A stretch of DNA of 64,000 bases from Dechloromonas sp. (GCA_028687035.1 JAQUAX010000016.1:1-64000); one strand, 5' to 3'; positions 8,275 to 17,549 are shown, counted from the stretch's first letter. Made by a program: numbers and translations. The notes: generated by a model from the letters alone, not told the origin.

Positions 8275-9691
8275 TCCGGACGCCGGCAGCGCCCGCGAAC
8301 GCAGCCAGGGCCTGGCCCGCTCGCTGTTCCGGGTCGCCCTGCCGCGCTGGCGCGGCGGGCGTTACAGCCTGTCCAAGCTGTTCTTCAACTTCTACCTGCT
8401 GGCGATGGGATCCTTCGTCGCCATCGCGTTCACCGCGGACCTCGTCATCTCGACGGCCCAGCGCGGCATCACCGACGACTACGCCCGCCGCTTCATGCGC
8501 GGCACGATCACGCTGATCGAGGACGAACTGTTCCGCCACCCGCGCAGCAGCTGGGAAAAGAAGATCCAGACCATCGACGAGAAATTCTCGTACAAGCTCG
8601 GCATCGTCGAACGCATCACGCTGGACCGCAAGCTGACCCCGAGCCAGGTCGACAAGCTCGACGCCGGCGACATCGCGATCGACCACGACGGCGACATCAT
8701 GTACCACCGCCTGGGCACCAGCAGCCTGGTCCTCGTCGTCGGACCGCTGGCCGCCAGCCGCAATCCCGAACTGACCGACCGCCTGCCGCTCGAACTGCGC
8801 CTGCGCCTGCTGACCTGGAGCCTGATCGGCGTGATCTTCGGCATCGCGCTGTGGTTCTGGATCCGCCCGGTCTGGCGCGACCTCGAGGCGCTGCGCCAGA
8901 CGGCGCGCGACCTCGGCGACGGCGACTTCGAGGCGCGTTCGCCGGCCGCGCGCAGCCAGCTGATCGCGCCGCTGTCCGACACGATGAACAGCATGGCCGA
9001 GCGCGTGCAGCAGCTGATGGCGACGCACCGCGAACTGTCCTGCGGCATTTCGCACGAACTGCGCACGCCGATCGCCCGCATGCGCTTCGCGCTCGAAATG
9101 CTCGCCGAGACCGACGACCCGACCGAGCGCGAACGGCTGTGGGGCATGATGGAGGCCGACCTCGACGAACTCGACCACCTGATCGATACCAGCCTGACCT
9201 ACGCCCGCTTCGAGCGGGAGGCGCCGGAACCGCACTTCTCCAGCGTCCGCTTCGCCGACTGGCTGGCCGACGAGGTCGAATCCGTCCGCCTGCTCGGCCG
9301 CGATCTCGAACTCGCGGTCGACACCTCGCGGCTGCCGGAAAACCTTGCCGTCGATCTCGACCGCAAGGCCATGCCCTACGCGCTGCGCAACCTGCTGCGC
9401 AACGCGTTCAAATACGCCGCGCACCAGATCCGGGTCAGCGCCGAACTCGACGGCGAACGCATCCTGGTCCATGTCGACGACGATGGCATCGGCATCCCGC
9501 CGGAGGAACGCGAGCACGTGTTCTCGGCCTTCACCCGCCTCGACCGCTCGCGCGACCGCTCGACCGGCGGCTACGGGCTGGGGCTGGCGATCGCCCGCCG
9601 CGTGCTCGAACTGCACGGCGGCAGCGCGACCGCCGACGCCGCGCCGCTCGGCGGCGCCCGCTTCACGCTGGCCTGGCAGGCCCGGCAGTAA
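8261..9691 (+). CDS. Sensor histidine kinase, RstB-like
   Basis: A 476-residue membrane kinase. Membrane segments are near 41-64 and 186-204, with a periplasmic sensor of about 120 residues between them. A HAMP domain follows (about 205-255), then HisKA with His 265 (GISHELRTPIARMRF), an HATPase N box NLLRNAFKYA, DDDGIGIPPEE, and GGYGLGLAIARR. It should phosphorylate the response regulator encoded by the overlapping upstream gene. Two very small genes lie about 100 bases downstream and may be targets or accessory peptides. Confidence 0.9.
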   Translation: MTGTDPDAGSARERSQGLARSLFRVALPRWRGGRYSLSKLFFNFYLLAMGSFVAIAFTADLVISTAQRGITDDYARRFMRGTITLIEDELFRHPRSSWEKKIQTIDEKFSYKLGIVERITLDRKLTPSQVDKLDAGDIAIDHDGDIMYHRLGTSSLVLVVGPLAASRNPELTDRLPLELRLRLLTWSLIGVIFGIALWFWIRPVWRDLEALRQTARDLGDGDFEARSPAARSQLIAPLSDTMNSMAERVQQLMATHRELSCGISHELRTPIARMRFALEMLAETDDPTERERLWGMMEADLDELDHLIDTSLTYARFEREAPEPHFSSVRFADWLADEVESVRLLGRDLELAVDTSRLPENLAVDLDRKAMPYALRNLLRNAFKYAAHQIRVSAELDGERILVHVDDDGIGIPPEEREHVFSAFTRLDRSRDRSTGGYGLGLAIARRVLELHGGSATADAAPLGGARFTLAWQARQ

Positions 9692-9829
9692 GCCGGCTGT
9701 TACAAACCGTCAAGGAAGATCAAGGCCGGTTACGCGCAGGCAACGCTTGCGCAACAGACGGCCATCGGCCGCGTCCCTAGAATGCGTTCCATGCAATCCG
9801 AACAAGCCCATCAAGAGGACGACGGCGAA

Positions 9830-9943
9830 ATGATCGAAATGAACATCAAGGCTTTTCTCGAAGCCACCCGCACCTACCTGCAACAGTTGATTCCGGCCCA
9901 GCAGCCGGCCCTGGCGACCATCCCCGTCCGCCAGCGCCACTGA
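9830..9943 (+). CDS. Small protein of unknown function, 37 aa
   Basis: The short frame MIEMNIKAFLEATRTYLQQL...PVRQRH is predicted to be largely helical. An AGAGGA sequence about 10 bases upstream supports the ATG at 9830; an in-frame ATG at 9791 would give 50 residues. Its stop overlaps the start of the next small gene (TGATG), a coupling that argues it is translated. Both precede a good terminator. I do not recognise a family. It is placed behind an RstAB-like pair. Confidence 0.45.
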   Translation: MIEMNIKAFLEATRTYLQQLIPAQQPALATIPVRQRH

Positions 9944-10128
9944 TGGCCTTTGCCGACAACCTGCCGATCAGCGAGAGCCTCGGCGTTTTCGTCGGCGTCG
10001 CGGGCTTCGACTGGCTGACCGAAGGCCAGGCGGAACCCCTGAAAGCCCTGCTCTCGGCGCTGGTCGCCGGCGGCGTCATCCTGGCGGCACGCCGCCTGGC
10101 CCGAAAAGGCCGTGACACCGGGGGCTGA
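9943..10128 (+). CDS. Small putative membrane protein, 61 aa
   Basis: Sixty-one residues beginning MAFADNLPISESLG. One hydrophobic stretch (about 34-49, LKALLSALVAGGVILAA) is followed by a basic end (RRLARKGRD), consistent with a single-pass inner-membrane peptide with the C-terminus inside. It is translationally coupled (TGATG) to the upstream 37-residue frame and followed by the terminator at 10177. The family is not recognised. It could be an accessory or stress peptide of the upstream two-component system, but nothing proves this. Confidence 0.5.
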   Translation: MAFADNLPISESLGVFVGVAGFDWLTEGQAEPLKALLSALVAGGVILAARRLARKGRDTGG

Positions 10129-10176
10129 ACCGATTTACCTCCTCTCGGATTTCCCCTGATTCGAGACCTCCCTGTT

Positions 10177-10205
10177 ACCCCGCCCGCGTGGCGGGGTTTT
10201 TTTTG
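10177..10205 (+). terminator. Terminator after the small gene pair
   Basis: The stem CCCCGCC/GGCGGGG (10178-10184 with 10190-10196) is followed by eight T (10197-10204). On the minus strand there is no T-run, so it serves the plus-strand genes. Confidence 0.88.
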
Positions 10206-10208
10206 CCG

Positions 10209-11471
10209 CTATCCGGCCTGCCCGAGCAGGCGCACCTCGCGCTGCGGGAAGGGAATCGAGATGCCGTTCTCGCGGAAGGCGTGCCAGATCGCCAGGTTGA
10301 TCTCGGACACGACGTTGCCCTTGCCCTTCTCCGGATCGTCGATCCAGAAGCCGAGTTCGAGGTTGATGCTGCTGTCGGCGAACTGGATCAGGAAGGCGCG
10401 CGGCGGCGGGTCGGCCAGCACGCGGGGATGGTCCGTCGCGATCCGGACCAGCAGTTCCATCACCGCGTCGATGTCGCTGTCGTAGGCGACGCCGACCGTG
10501 GTCGCCAGCCTGAGGCGCTGGTCGGAATAGGTCTGGTTCTGCACCGTCGTCCCGATCAGCGTCTCGTTGGGGACGATGAACTCGGCGCCGCCGGCATGCT
10601 TGAGCACCGTGTAGCGCGTCGTGATCTGCGTGACTTCGCCGGCCTCGGCGCCGACCTGGACGATGTTGCCGATCCGGATCGAGCGGTCGAGCAGGATGAT
10701 GAAGCCGGACACGTAGTTGCTGGCGATCTTCTGCAGGCCGAAGCCGAGACCGACGCCGAGCGCGCCGGTGAACACCGACAGCGCGGTCATGTCGATGCCG
10801 ACCAGCGACAGGCTGGCGAGGATCGCGACGACCGTCAGCGCCGCCTTGGCGACGCGGACGCCGACGATGCGCAGGCTGGAATCCAGCGTCTGCACGCGCA
10901 TCAGCTTGGCCTCGATCAGCCCGGCGATCCACAGTGCGAAGACGACGGTCAGGAAGACCGTGACGATGCCGCGCAGGATCATCCACAGGTCGACGTGCTG
11001 CTTGCCGATCGCGAACTCGACCTGCTCCAGCGCGTCGATGACGTAGGGCGCGAGATCGGTGATGTACAGCGCCAGCCAGCCCCAGACGGTGGCGGCGATG
11101 ATGCGTTCCCAGGCGGTCAGCCAGGTCGCGCTCGGGAAGGCCTGGCGCAGCACGAAGATCACGCCGCGGACCAGCGCCATCGAGCCGAGCAGCGGCATCG
11201 CCAGCTTCAGCAGGTTGACGTGGGAAACGCCCTTCAGCGCGATGATCGCGACGCCGCTCAGCAGCATGCCGGTCAGCGGGAAGGCCAGCCGGGCGCTGGC
11301 ATCGCTGAGCCGGCCGGCGCCCTCGGCATGGCGGGAGCGCCACCAGCGGGCGAACAGCGAGGCCAGGCCGAGGCAGGCAAGCAGCGCGAGGACCTGCCAG
11401 ATGAAACCGGGATCGCGGAAATCGTCGACCAGGTCGCTGATCAGGCGCAGGGCCTGGCTGTCGGTCCTCAT
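10209..11471 (-). CDS. MscS-family mechanosensitive ion channel
   Basis: A 420-residue inner-membrane protein with several N-terminal helices and a conserved MscS core: the pore helix GVGLGFGLQKIASNYVSGFIIL followed by the beta domain RIGNIVQVGAEAGEVTQI and IVPNETLIGTTVQNQT. MscS channels open on membrane tension to release solutes during hypo-osmotic shock. Its start overlaps the stop of the methyltransferase gene (ATGA), and it is the last gene of a six-gene minus-strand operon beginning with dedA. Confidence 0.92.
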   Translation of the reverse strand: MRTDSQALRLISDLVDDFRDPGFIWQVLALLACLGLASLFARWWRSRHAEGAGRLSDASARLAFPLTGMLLSGVAIIALKGVSHVNLLKLAMPLLGSMALVRGVIFVLRQAFPSATWLTAWERIIAATVWGWLALYITDLAPYVIDALEQVEFAIGKQHVDLWMILRGIVTVFLTVVFALWIAGLIEAKLMRVQTLDSSLRIVGVRVAKAALTVVAILASLSLVGIDMTALSVFTGALGVGLGFGLQKIASNYVSGFIILLDRSIRIGNIVQVGAEAGEVTQITTRYTVLKHAGGAEFIVPNETLIGTTVQNQTYSDQRLRLATTVGVAYDSDIDAVMELLVRIATDHPRVLADPPPRAFLIQFADSSINLELGFWIDDPEKGKGNVVSEINLAIWHAFRENGISIPFPQREVRLLGQAG

Positions 11472-12730
11472 GCCCGGCGTTCCAGCGCCGCGGCGAAGAA
11501 GCCGTCGGTGTTATGGACGTGCGGCAGCAGGCGCAGCATGTCGCCGGCACCGACCGGCGAACCGAGGATGCCTTGCGCCGGAACCGGCGCGAAGCCCGGA
11601 TGACGGGCCAGGAAGGATTCGACGATGGCCTCGTTTTCCGCGGTCAACAGGCTGCAGGTCGCGTAAACCAGCCGGCCGCCGGGTTTCAGCAGCGTCGAGG
11701 CGGCGTCGAGGATGGCCGCCTGCTTGACGGTCAGTTCGGCGATCGCCGACTCGCCCTGCCGCCACTTCAGGTCGGGATTGCGGCGCAGCGTGCCCAGCCC
11801 GGAACACGGCGCATCGACCAGCACCCGGTCGACCTTGCCGGCCAGGCGCTTCACCTTCAGATCGCGCTCGTGCTCGATGCGCCCCGGATGCACGTTGGAC
11901 AGCCCGGAGCGCGCCAGTCGCGGCTTCAGGTTGGCCAGCCGCTTGTCGGAAACGTCGAAGGCGTACAGCCGGCCGGTGTTCTTCATCAGCGCACCGAGCA
12001 GCAGCGTCTTGCCGCCGGCGCCGGCGCAGAAGTCGACGACCATCTCGCCGCGCTTCGGCTCGAGCAGCAGGCCGAGCAGCTGGCTGCCCTCGTCCTGGAC
12101 CTCGAAGGCGCCGCCGAGGAACAGCGGGTGCCTGGCCAGCGCCGGCTTGTCGCGCAGGCGGACGGCGAACGGCGACAGCGCGCCCGGCTCGGCCGCGATG
12201 CCGTCGGCCGCCAACGCGGCGAGCAGCGAGTCGCGGTCGGTCTTCAGCGTATTGACGCGCAGGTCGAGCGGCGCCGGCTGGTTCAACGCCTGCGCCAGCT
12301 TCGGCACCTCGTCGGCGCCGAACTGCGCGGCCAGCCGCTCGTACAGCCAGTCCGGCAGGTCGCAGGCGACGGCCGGCGGCAGGTCGGCATCGGCGACGGC
12401 GACGGCGCGGACGGTGGCCAGCCACTCGGTCTCGCTGGCCTTCAGCACCGGCGCCAGTTCGCGCTGGTTCCAGCCGCGGACGACGGCCAGCGCGGCGAGC
12501 AGCATCCGGCGCGGCGTCGGCGGATTGCCGCAGCGCGCCTCCAGGCTGCGCTTCCGGCGCAGCACGGCGAACACGGTCTCGGCGACGAAGGCGCGGTCGG
12601 CATGGCCGAGCTGGCGGTGCTCGCGGAAATAGCGGGAGACGACGGCGTCGGCCGGGTGCTCGAAGCGCAGCAACTGGCCGAGCACGGCCTCGGCATGGGC
12701 AAACAGGGCGGGCGTGAAACGGGCTTTCAT
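11468..12730 (-). CDS. RsmB-like rRNA (cytosine-5-)-methyltransferase
   Basis: A 420-residue RCMT-family methyltransferase. The N-terminal part (about 1-145) resembles the NusB-like domain of RsmB. The Rossmann domain carries the SAM motif VVDFCAGAGGKTL (231-243), motif IV VDAPCSGLG with Cys 309, and motif VI YATCS with catalytic Cys 359. The likely reaction is m5C formation in 16S rRNA. Another RsmB-type gene may exist elsewhere, so the symbol is withheld. Four-base overlaps with both neighbours show tight translational coupling. Confidence 0.85.
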   Translation of the reverse strand: MKARFTPALFAHAEAVLGQLLRFEHPADAVVSRYFREHRQLGHADRAFVAETVFAVLRRKRSLEARCGNPPTPRRMLLAALAVVRGWNQRELAPVLKASETEWLATVRAVAVADADLPPAVACDLPDWLYERLAAQFGADEVPKLAQALNQPAPLDLRVNTLKTDRDSLLAALAADGIAAEPGALSPFAVRLRDKPALARHPLFLGGAFEVQDEGSQLLGLLLEPKRGEMVVDFCAGAGGKTLLLGALMKNTGRLYAFDVSDKRLANLKPRLARSGLSNVHPGRIEHERDLKVKRLAGKVDRVLVDAPCSGLGTLRRNPDLKWRQGESAIAELTVKQAAILDAASTLLKPGGRLVYATCSLLTAENEAIVESFLARHPGFAPVPAQGILGSPVGAGDMLRLLPHVHNTDGFFAAALERRA

Positions 12731-13704
12731 TCGGTTCCTAATTCGGTGGCGACCTGCACGTAGCGGTCGCCCTGGCGGTCGGTATAGCGGATTTTAACCG
12801 GCAGCCGGAAGCGGTCGAGCGCTATCCAGATCTCGGTCAGGGTGTCGCCGGCCGCGCGCAGGTGCAGCGTGCGGAAACGGCCGAGCGGCGTATCGATTTC
12901 TTCCTCGCCCAGCGAATCCAGTTCGTGGGTCCGGTAGCGGCGGCCGCTGGCGACGCCGATGCGGGCGCCGCCCGCCGGGTTCTTCAGGTAGGCCAACTGG
13001 TAGTTCAGCGACAGCATGTCCTGGGCGCCGGGCGACACGGATTCGACTTTGCCGTTCCAGTCCAGGCTGACGCTCGCGGTCGACCAGTCGAAATGGGCGT
13101 TTTCCTTCGTCTCCCGGCCGTTCTTCAGCGTCCGGAAGCTGGCCGGCTGCAGGCCGCGCGGGCCGAGCCGGCCCTCGCTGCGGTATTCCATGTGCAATGC
13201 GACGAACACCGACAGCAGGCCGGTCGTCTCGGTCACCGCGCTGAGCCGGTAGCTGCCGTCCTCGGCGAATTCCCAGCGGTGCTCGCTGCGGCCGATCTGG
13301 AAATCCGGCGATTCGCGCAGGATCGCGTAGCGCAGCACGCCTTTCGCCGGCTGCCGGCGTTCCATCGCGACCGACTCGACGGCCAGCGCCTCGGCCAGCG
13401 CCTCGGCCGGTGCTGACTCCGCTGCGGCCGCTTCGTCGGCGACCGCAGCGTCGGCCGTGGCCGAATCCGCCGGCACCGCGGCCGGGCTTGCAGCCGGCGT
13501 TGCGGGCGGATGCGCCGGCTGCGCCGCCGGCCGGGGCCGCGGCCTGGCGGCGGGCGCCGGCGGCGGTGCCGGCAGCGGCTTCAGCTCGGCCTGCAGCGTG
13601 ACCGGTTCGGCGCTTTCGCCGAACGGCGGAATGTCCGGGCCGAACAGCGCTGCGACGTGGAACGCCAGCGACCCGGCCAGCGCGGCGAGCAGCGCAAGCG
13701 GCAT
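12727..13704 (-). CDS. DUF3108 domain protein
   Basis: About 325 residues with an N-terminal hydrophobic segment (MPLALLAALAGSLAFHVAAL). A Pro/Ala-rich linker follows, then a C-terminal region (about 110-325) typical of DUF3108 with GVLRYAILRESPDFQIGRSE and HWEFAEDGSYRLSAVTET. The function of the family is not known; its members are envelope-located beta-rich proteins, often next to purN and RsmB-like genes in betaproteobacteria. The chosen ATG at 13704 follows the purN stop by 4 bases and opens the hydrophobic segment. Confidence 0.78.
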   Translation of the reverse strand: MPLALLAALAGSLAFHVAALFGPDIPPFGESAEPVTLQAELKPLPAPPPAPAARPRPRPAAQPAHPPATPAASPAAVPADSATADAAVADEAAAAESAPAEALAEALAVESVAMERRQPAKGVLRYAILRESPDFQIGRSEHRWEFAEDGSYRLSAVTETTGLLSVFVALHMEYRSEGRLGPRGLQPASFRTLKNGRETKENAHFDWSTASVSLDWNGKVESVSPGAQDMLSLNYQLAYLKNPAGGARIGVASGRRYRTHELDSLGEEEIDTPLGRFRTLHLRAAGDTLTEIWIALDRFRLPVKIRYTDRQGDRYVQVATELGTE

Positions 13705-13708
13705 GGGA

Positions 13709-14356
13709 TCAGGCCAGATGCGGCGCGACCAGCACGGCGTCGGCCAGCGTCGGGGCATCGAGCCGGACGCGGCCGTCCTCGAGACGCAGCCGCCCTTCGG
13801 CGAACCAGCGCACGGCCAGCGGGTAGACGCGGTGTTCCTGCGCCAGCACGCGGGCCGACAGGCTGTCCTCGGTGTCGTCGTCGAGCACCGGCACCGCGGC
13901 CTGGACGATGACCGGGCCGTGGTCCAGCGCCGGCGTCACGAAATGCACGGTGCAGCCGTGGATGCGCACGCCCTCGTCGAGCGCACGCTGGTGCGTGTGC
14001 AGGCCCGGGAAGGACGGCAGCAGCGACGGGTGGATGTTGACCAGCCGGCCGTCGTAGCGGCGCACGAAGCCCTCGGACAGGATGCGCATGAAGCCGGCCA
14101 GCACGACGAGGTCCGGCGCGAAGCCGTCGATGCACTCGGCGAGCGCCGCGTCGAAGGCCTCGCGCCCGGCGTAGGCCTTGTGGTCCAGGCAGCGCGTCGC
14201 GATGCCGGCACGGGCGGCGGTTTCCAGCCCCCTGGCGTCGGGCCGGTTGCTGATCACCGCGGCGATGTGGACCGGCAGATCGCCGGCGTCGCGGGCGGCG
14301 ATCAGCGCCTCCATGTTGCTGCCGCGGCCGGAAATCAGGATGACGATGTTTTTCAT
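13709..14356 (-). CDS. purN: Phosphoribosylglycinamide formyltransferase
   Basis: A 215-residue GART enzyme: formyl transfer from 10-formyl-THF to GAR, step 3 of purine synthesis. It begins KNIVILISGRGSNMEAL. It has the active-site Asn 107 and His 109 (VNIHPSLLPSFPGLH) and catalytic Asp 145 (PALDHGPVI). Its ATG overlaps the stop of the upstream lipoprotein gene (TAATG). It is the third gene of the dedA operon; purM is elsewhere in the window (41411-42451). Confidence 0.97.
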   Translation of the reverse strand: MKNIVILISGRGSNMEALIAARDAGDLPVHIAAVISNRPDARGLETAARAGIATRCLDHKAYAGREAFDAALAECIDGFAPDLVVLAGFMRILSEGFVRRYDGRLVNIHPSLLPSFPGLHTHQRALDEGVRIHGCTVHFVTPALDHGPVIVQAAVPVLDDDTEDSLSARVLAQEHRVYPLAVRWFAEGRLRLEDGRVRLDAPTLADAVLVAPHLA

Positions 14357-15057
14357 TACAAACCTACGGGGAGAAAGATGGCGGTCGCCACCGACTGGCC
14401 GAAGCGCGACAGCGTGCGCCCGTTGCGGTCGGCGACGATTTTCGCCATGAAATCGAGCAGTCCCATGACGCGGCCGAATTCGCGTTCGAAGGACAGGTTG
14501 CGGTTGTTCGGGTCGAGCTCGTTGGCGAGCAGGAACAGTTCGCCGGCCGCATTGCGGTCGTGGCCGAGCTTCCACACGGCGACATCCATGTTGCGCGCGC
14601 TGTTGTACAGCTTGACCTCGTCGAGGCTGTCGAGGATGTAGAAATCCTCCTTGTGCTCGTAGGCGGCATCGACCATGGTCAGCAGGCCGAAGACCAGCGC
14701 CGCGACGCGGTCGCCGGCGTAGGCCTCGGTGAAGGCCAGCGCCGCCGCCTGGCGCTCGCGCAGGCCGCCGAGTTCCGGCCACTTGCGCAGGTGGCGCTGG
14801 CGCAGCCGGTCCACCGCCGCCTCGCGGCTGGCCAGGCCCGACTTTTTCCATTCCTTCGGATTGCGCCGGTACAGCTTGTCGGCGATGCCGAGCAGACCGC
14901 CGATCACCTCGGTACGCGTCGCGTCGGCCATGCGGTCGACCTCGGTTTTGGCCAGATATTTGACGTCGACCGTGGTCTCGCTGCGTCCGTCCCGGCCGAG
15001 CCGGGTCGAGCAGCCCACGCTCAGGGCCAGCACGACGAGGACGGCCAGCCAGCGCAC
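14356..15057 (-). CDS. Putative lipoprotein of unknown function
   Basis: A 233-residue protein with a short signal peptide ending in a lipobox (LALSVGC, Cys 16), so probably lipid-anchored. The mature part is helical and charged, with no family that I recognise. A segment around DSLDEVKLYNSARNMDVAVW and a late SFEREFGRVMGLLDFMAK are the most conserved-looking stretches. It sits between dedA (1-base gap) and purN (overlap) in the operon. Confidence 0.72.
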   Translation of the reverse strand: MRWLAVLVVLALSVGCSTRLGRDGRSETTVDVKYLAKTEVDRMADATRTEVIGGLLGIADKLYRRNPKEWKKSGLASREAAVDRLRQRHLRKWPELGGLRERQAAALAFTEAYAGDRVAALVFGLLTMVDAAYEHKEDFYILDSLDEVKLYNSARNMDVAVWKLGHDRNAAGELFLLANELDPNNRNLSFEREFGRVMGLLDFMAKIVADRNGRTLSRFGQSVATAIFLPVGL

Positions 15058-15058
15058 G

Positions 15059-15703
15059 TCAGGCCGCCTGCCGGTGCTTGACGTAGCCGATCGCGACCGG
15101 CAGCAGCGACACCGCGATGATGCCGACGATGACCAGCGACAGGTTCTGCCGGACCCACGGCATGTTGCCGAACCAGTAGCCGGCCAGGCACAGCGAGGCG
15201 ACCCAGCCGATGCCGCCGACCAGGTTGAAGAAGGTGAACTTGGCGTAGGACATCGAGCCGATGCCGGCGACGAAGGGCGCGAAGGTCCGGAACAGCGGCA
15301 GGAAGCGCGACAGCACCAGCGTCTTGCCGCCGTGCAGCTCGTAGAAGGCGTGCGTCTTCTGCAGCGCCGCCTTGTTGAACAGCCGGGAATTCTCCCAGTG
15401 GAAGACCTTGGGCCCGAGGTAGCGGCCGATCTGGTAGTTCAGCATGTTGCCGAGCACCGCGGCGGCGCCGAGCACACCGATCAGCGTCCCGATGTCCATG
15501 CCGCCCTCGCCCAGCGCGGCCAGCGCGCCGGCCACGAAAAGCAGCGAATCGCCGGGCAGGAAGGGCGTCACGACGAAGCCGGTCTCGGCGAAGATGATGA
15601 CGAACAGGATGCCGTAGATCCACAGCCCGTATTGCTGGACCAGCACCGCGAGATGCTTGTCGAGGTGCAGGACGATATCGATGAACTGGGTCAGGAGTTC
15701 CAT
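15059..15703 (-). CDS. DedA-family membrane protein
   Basis: A 214-residue integral membrane protein of the DedA/SNARE-associated (VTT) family. It has the family signatures FLPGDSLLFVAGALAALG and FLPLFRTFAPFVAGIGSM, the latter with the functionally important Arg. DedA proteins are linked to polyprenyl-phosphate or phospholipid flipping and to envelope stress resistance. It is the first gene of the six-gene minus-strand operon ending at 10209, divergent from mutL with a 43-bp gap. Confidence 0.9.
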   Translation of the reverse strand: MELLTQFIDIVLHLDKHLAVLVQQYGLWIYGILFVIIFAETGFVVTPFLPGDSLLFVAGALAALGEGGMDIGTLIGVLGAAAVLGNMLNYQIGRYLGPKVFHWENSRLFNKAALQKTHAFYELHGGKTLVLSRFLPLFRTFAPFVAGIGSMSYAKFTFFNLVGGIGWVASLCLAGYWFGNMPWVRQNLSLVIVGIIAVSLLPVAIGYVKHRQAA

Positions 15704-15732
15704 GCGGCGGGCCGGGGATTGAAAGAGGCCGC

Positions 15733-15740
15733 ATTATAAT
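15733..15740. promoter_or_regulatory. Palindromic ATTATAAT in dedA/mutL gap
   Basis: The 8-bp palindrome ATTATAAT gives a perfect TATAAT -10 on each strand. For mutL, the -10 at 15735-15740 lies only 6 bases before the ATG at 15747. No clear -35 is present on either strand. Confidence 0.45.
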
Positions 15741-15746
15741 CCGGGC

Positions 15747-17549
15747 ATGCCGACCATCGCCCGCCTCCCCGACCTGCTGATCAGCCAGATTGCCGCTGGC
15801 GAAGTCGTCGAAAGACCCGCTTCCGTGCTCAAGGAACTGCTCGAGAACAGCCTCGATGCCGGCAGCAAGGCGATCCAGGTCCATCTCGAGGAAGGCGGCG
15901 TCAAGCTGATCCGCGTCACCGACGACGGCTGCGGCATCGCGAAGGACCAGCTCGGGCTGGCGCTGACCCGGCACGCGACCTCGAAGATCGCGACGCTCGA
16001 CGACCTCGAGCGCGTCGGCACGCTGGGTTTCCGCGGCGAGGCGCTGGCCTCGGTCGCCTCGGTCGCCCGGCTGACGCTGACCAGCCGCGAACGCGGCGCG
16101 GCGCACGCCTGGAAACTGCGCGGCGAGCCGGCGGCGGAACCCGAACCGGCGGCGCTGATGGCCGGCACCGTCGTCGAGATGCGCGACCTGTATTTCAACA
16201 CCCCGGCCCGCCGCAAGTTCCTGAAATCGGAAAGCACCGAGTTCGCGCACTGCGCCGACGCCGTCAAGCGCATCGCGCTGACCCGGCCGGACGTCGCCTT
16301 CAGCCTGACCCACAACGGCCGCAGCCTGTTCCAGCTGGCGCCGGCCGACCGTCCGCGGCGCATCGCCGACCTGCTCGGCGACGACTTCGTCGGCGCGGCG
16401 CGCGCGGTCGACGCGCAATCCGGGCCGCTTTCGGTCGCCGGCTTTGCGATCGACCCGACCCGCGCAACCGACGCCAAGGACGGCCAGTACGTCTTCGTCA
16501 ATGGCCGCTTCGTCCGCGACAAGGTGATCGCCCACGCGCTGCGCGAAGCCTACCGCGACGTGCTGCACGGCAGCCGCCAGCCGGCCGTCTGCCTGTTCGT
16601 CGAGGTCGACCCGGCGCTGGTCGATGTCAATGTGCATCCGGCCAAAACGGAAGTGCGCTTCCGCGAATCGCGCGCCGTGCATCAGTTCGTATTCCACGTG
16701 GTGCAGCGCACGCTGGCCGCGCCGGTGCAGTCCGAGGCGGCGCCGGCACTGGTCGAACGCAGCGCACCCGCGGTCGACGCGCCGCAACGGCCCGATTTCA
16801 GCTATGCCCCGCCCCCGCCGCGCCAGACGACGCTGGGCATCGCCGAGCCGGCCGCCGCCAGCTACCTCGCCTTCGCCCGCGCCGCGCAACTCGCCGAACG
16901 GCCGGCGCCGGTATCCGCCGACGCCGCGCCGCAATTCGCCCACGCCGCGCCGGTCGACCGCGACGGCCCGCCGCTCGGCTACGCGCTGGCCCAGCTGCAC
17001 GGCATCTACGTGCTGGCCCAGAACGCACGCGGCCTGATCCTCGTCGACATGCACGCGGCGCACGAACGCATCCTGTACGAAAAGCTGAAGGCCGCTTTCG
17101 ACGGCCGCCAGGTCGCGACGCAGGCGCTGCTGATCCCGGCCGTTTTTTCCGCCGACCCGGTCGACGTCGCCGCCGTCGAGGACCATGCCGACGCACTCGC
17201 CGAACTCGGTTTCGCGATCGCCCCGCTCGGCCCGAACCAGTTGGGCGTGCGCGGCGTGCCGGCTCTGCTGCAGGCCGGCGATCCGGTCGCGCTGGCCCGG
17301 TCGCTGATCGCCGAGTTGCGCGAGCACGGGATCAGCCAGCTCGCCACCGCGCGGCGCAACGAGCTGCTGGCGACGATGGCCTGCCACGGCGCGGTGCGTG
17401 CCCGGCGCCAGCTGAGCGTGCCGGAAATGAACGCGCTGCTGCGCCAGATGGAGGAAACCGAGCGCGCCGGCCAGTGCAACCACGGCCGGCCGACCTGGAC
17501 CGAACTGACGCTGGAGCAACTGGACAAACTGTTCCTGCGCGGACAGTAG
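15747..17549 (+). CDS. mutL: DNA mismatch repair protein MutL (endonuclease type)
   Basis: A 600-residue MutL that couples MutS mismatch recognition to strand removal. The N-terminal GHKL ATPase shows ENSLDAGSKAIQV, DDGCGI, TLGFRGEAL and the later VNVHPAKTEVRF. A Pro/Ala-rich linker (about 330-400) leads to the dimerisation domain. This carries the metal-dependent nicking motif DMHAAHERILYE (the DQHA(X)2E(X)4E type), ACHGAVRA and CNHGRPTW, so unlike E. coli MutL it should nick DNA itself. No Shine-Dalgarno is visible before the ATG. Confidence 0.96.
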   Translation: MPTIARLPDLLISQIAAGEVVERPASVLKELLENSLDAGSKAIQVHLEEGGVKLIRVTDDGCGIAKDQLGLALTRHATSKIATLDDLERVGTLGFRGEALASVASVARLTLTSRERGAAHAWKLRGEPAAEPEPAALMAGTVVEMRDLYFNTPARRKFLKSESTEFAHCADAVKRIALTRPDVAFSLTHNGRSLFQLAPADRPRRIADLLGDDFVGAARAVDAQSGPLSVAGFAIDPTRATDAKDGQYVFVNGRFVRDKVIAHALREAYRDVLHGSRQPAVCLFVEVDPALVDVNVHPAKTEVRFRESRAVHQFVFHVVQRTLAAPVQSEAAPALVERSAPAVDAPQRPDFSYAPPPPRQTTLGIAEPAAASYLAFARAAQLAERPAPVSADAAPQFAHAAPVDRDGPPLGYALAQLHGIYVLAQNARGLILVDMHAAHERILYEKLKAAFDGRQVATQALLIPAVFSADPVDVAAVEDHADALAELGFAIAPLGPNQLGVRGVPALLQAGDPVALARSLIAELREHGISQLATARRNELLATMACHGAVRARRQLSVPEMNALLRQMEETERAGQCNHGRPTWTELTLEQLDKLFLRGQ

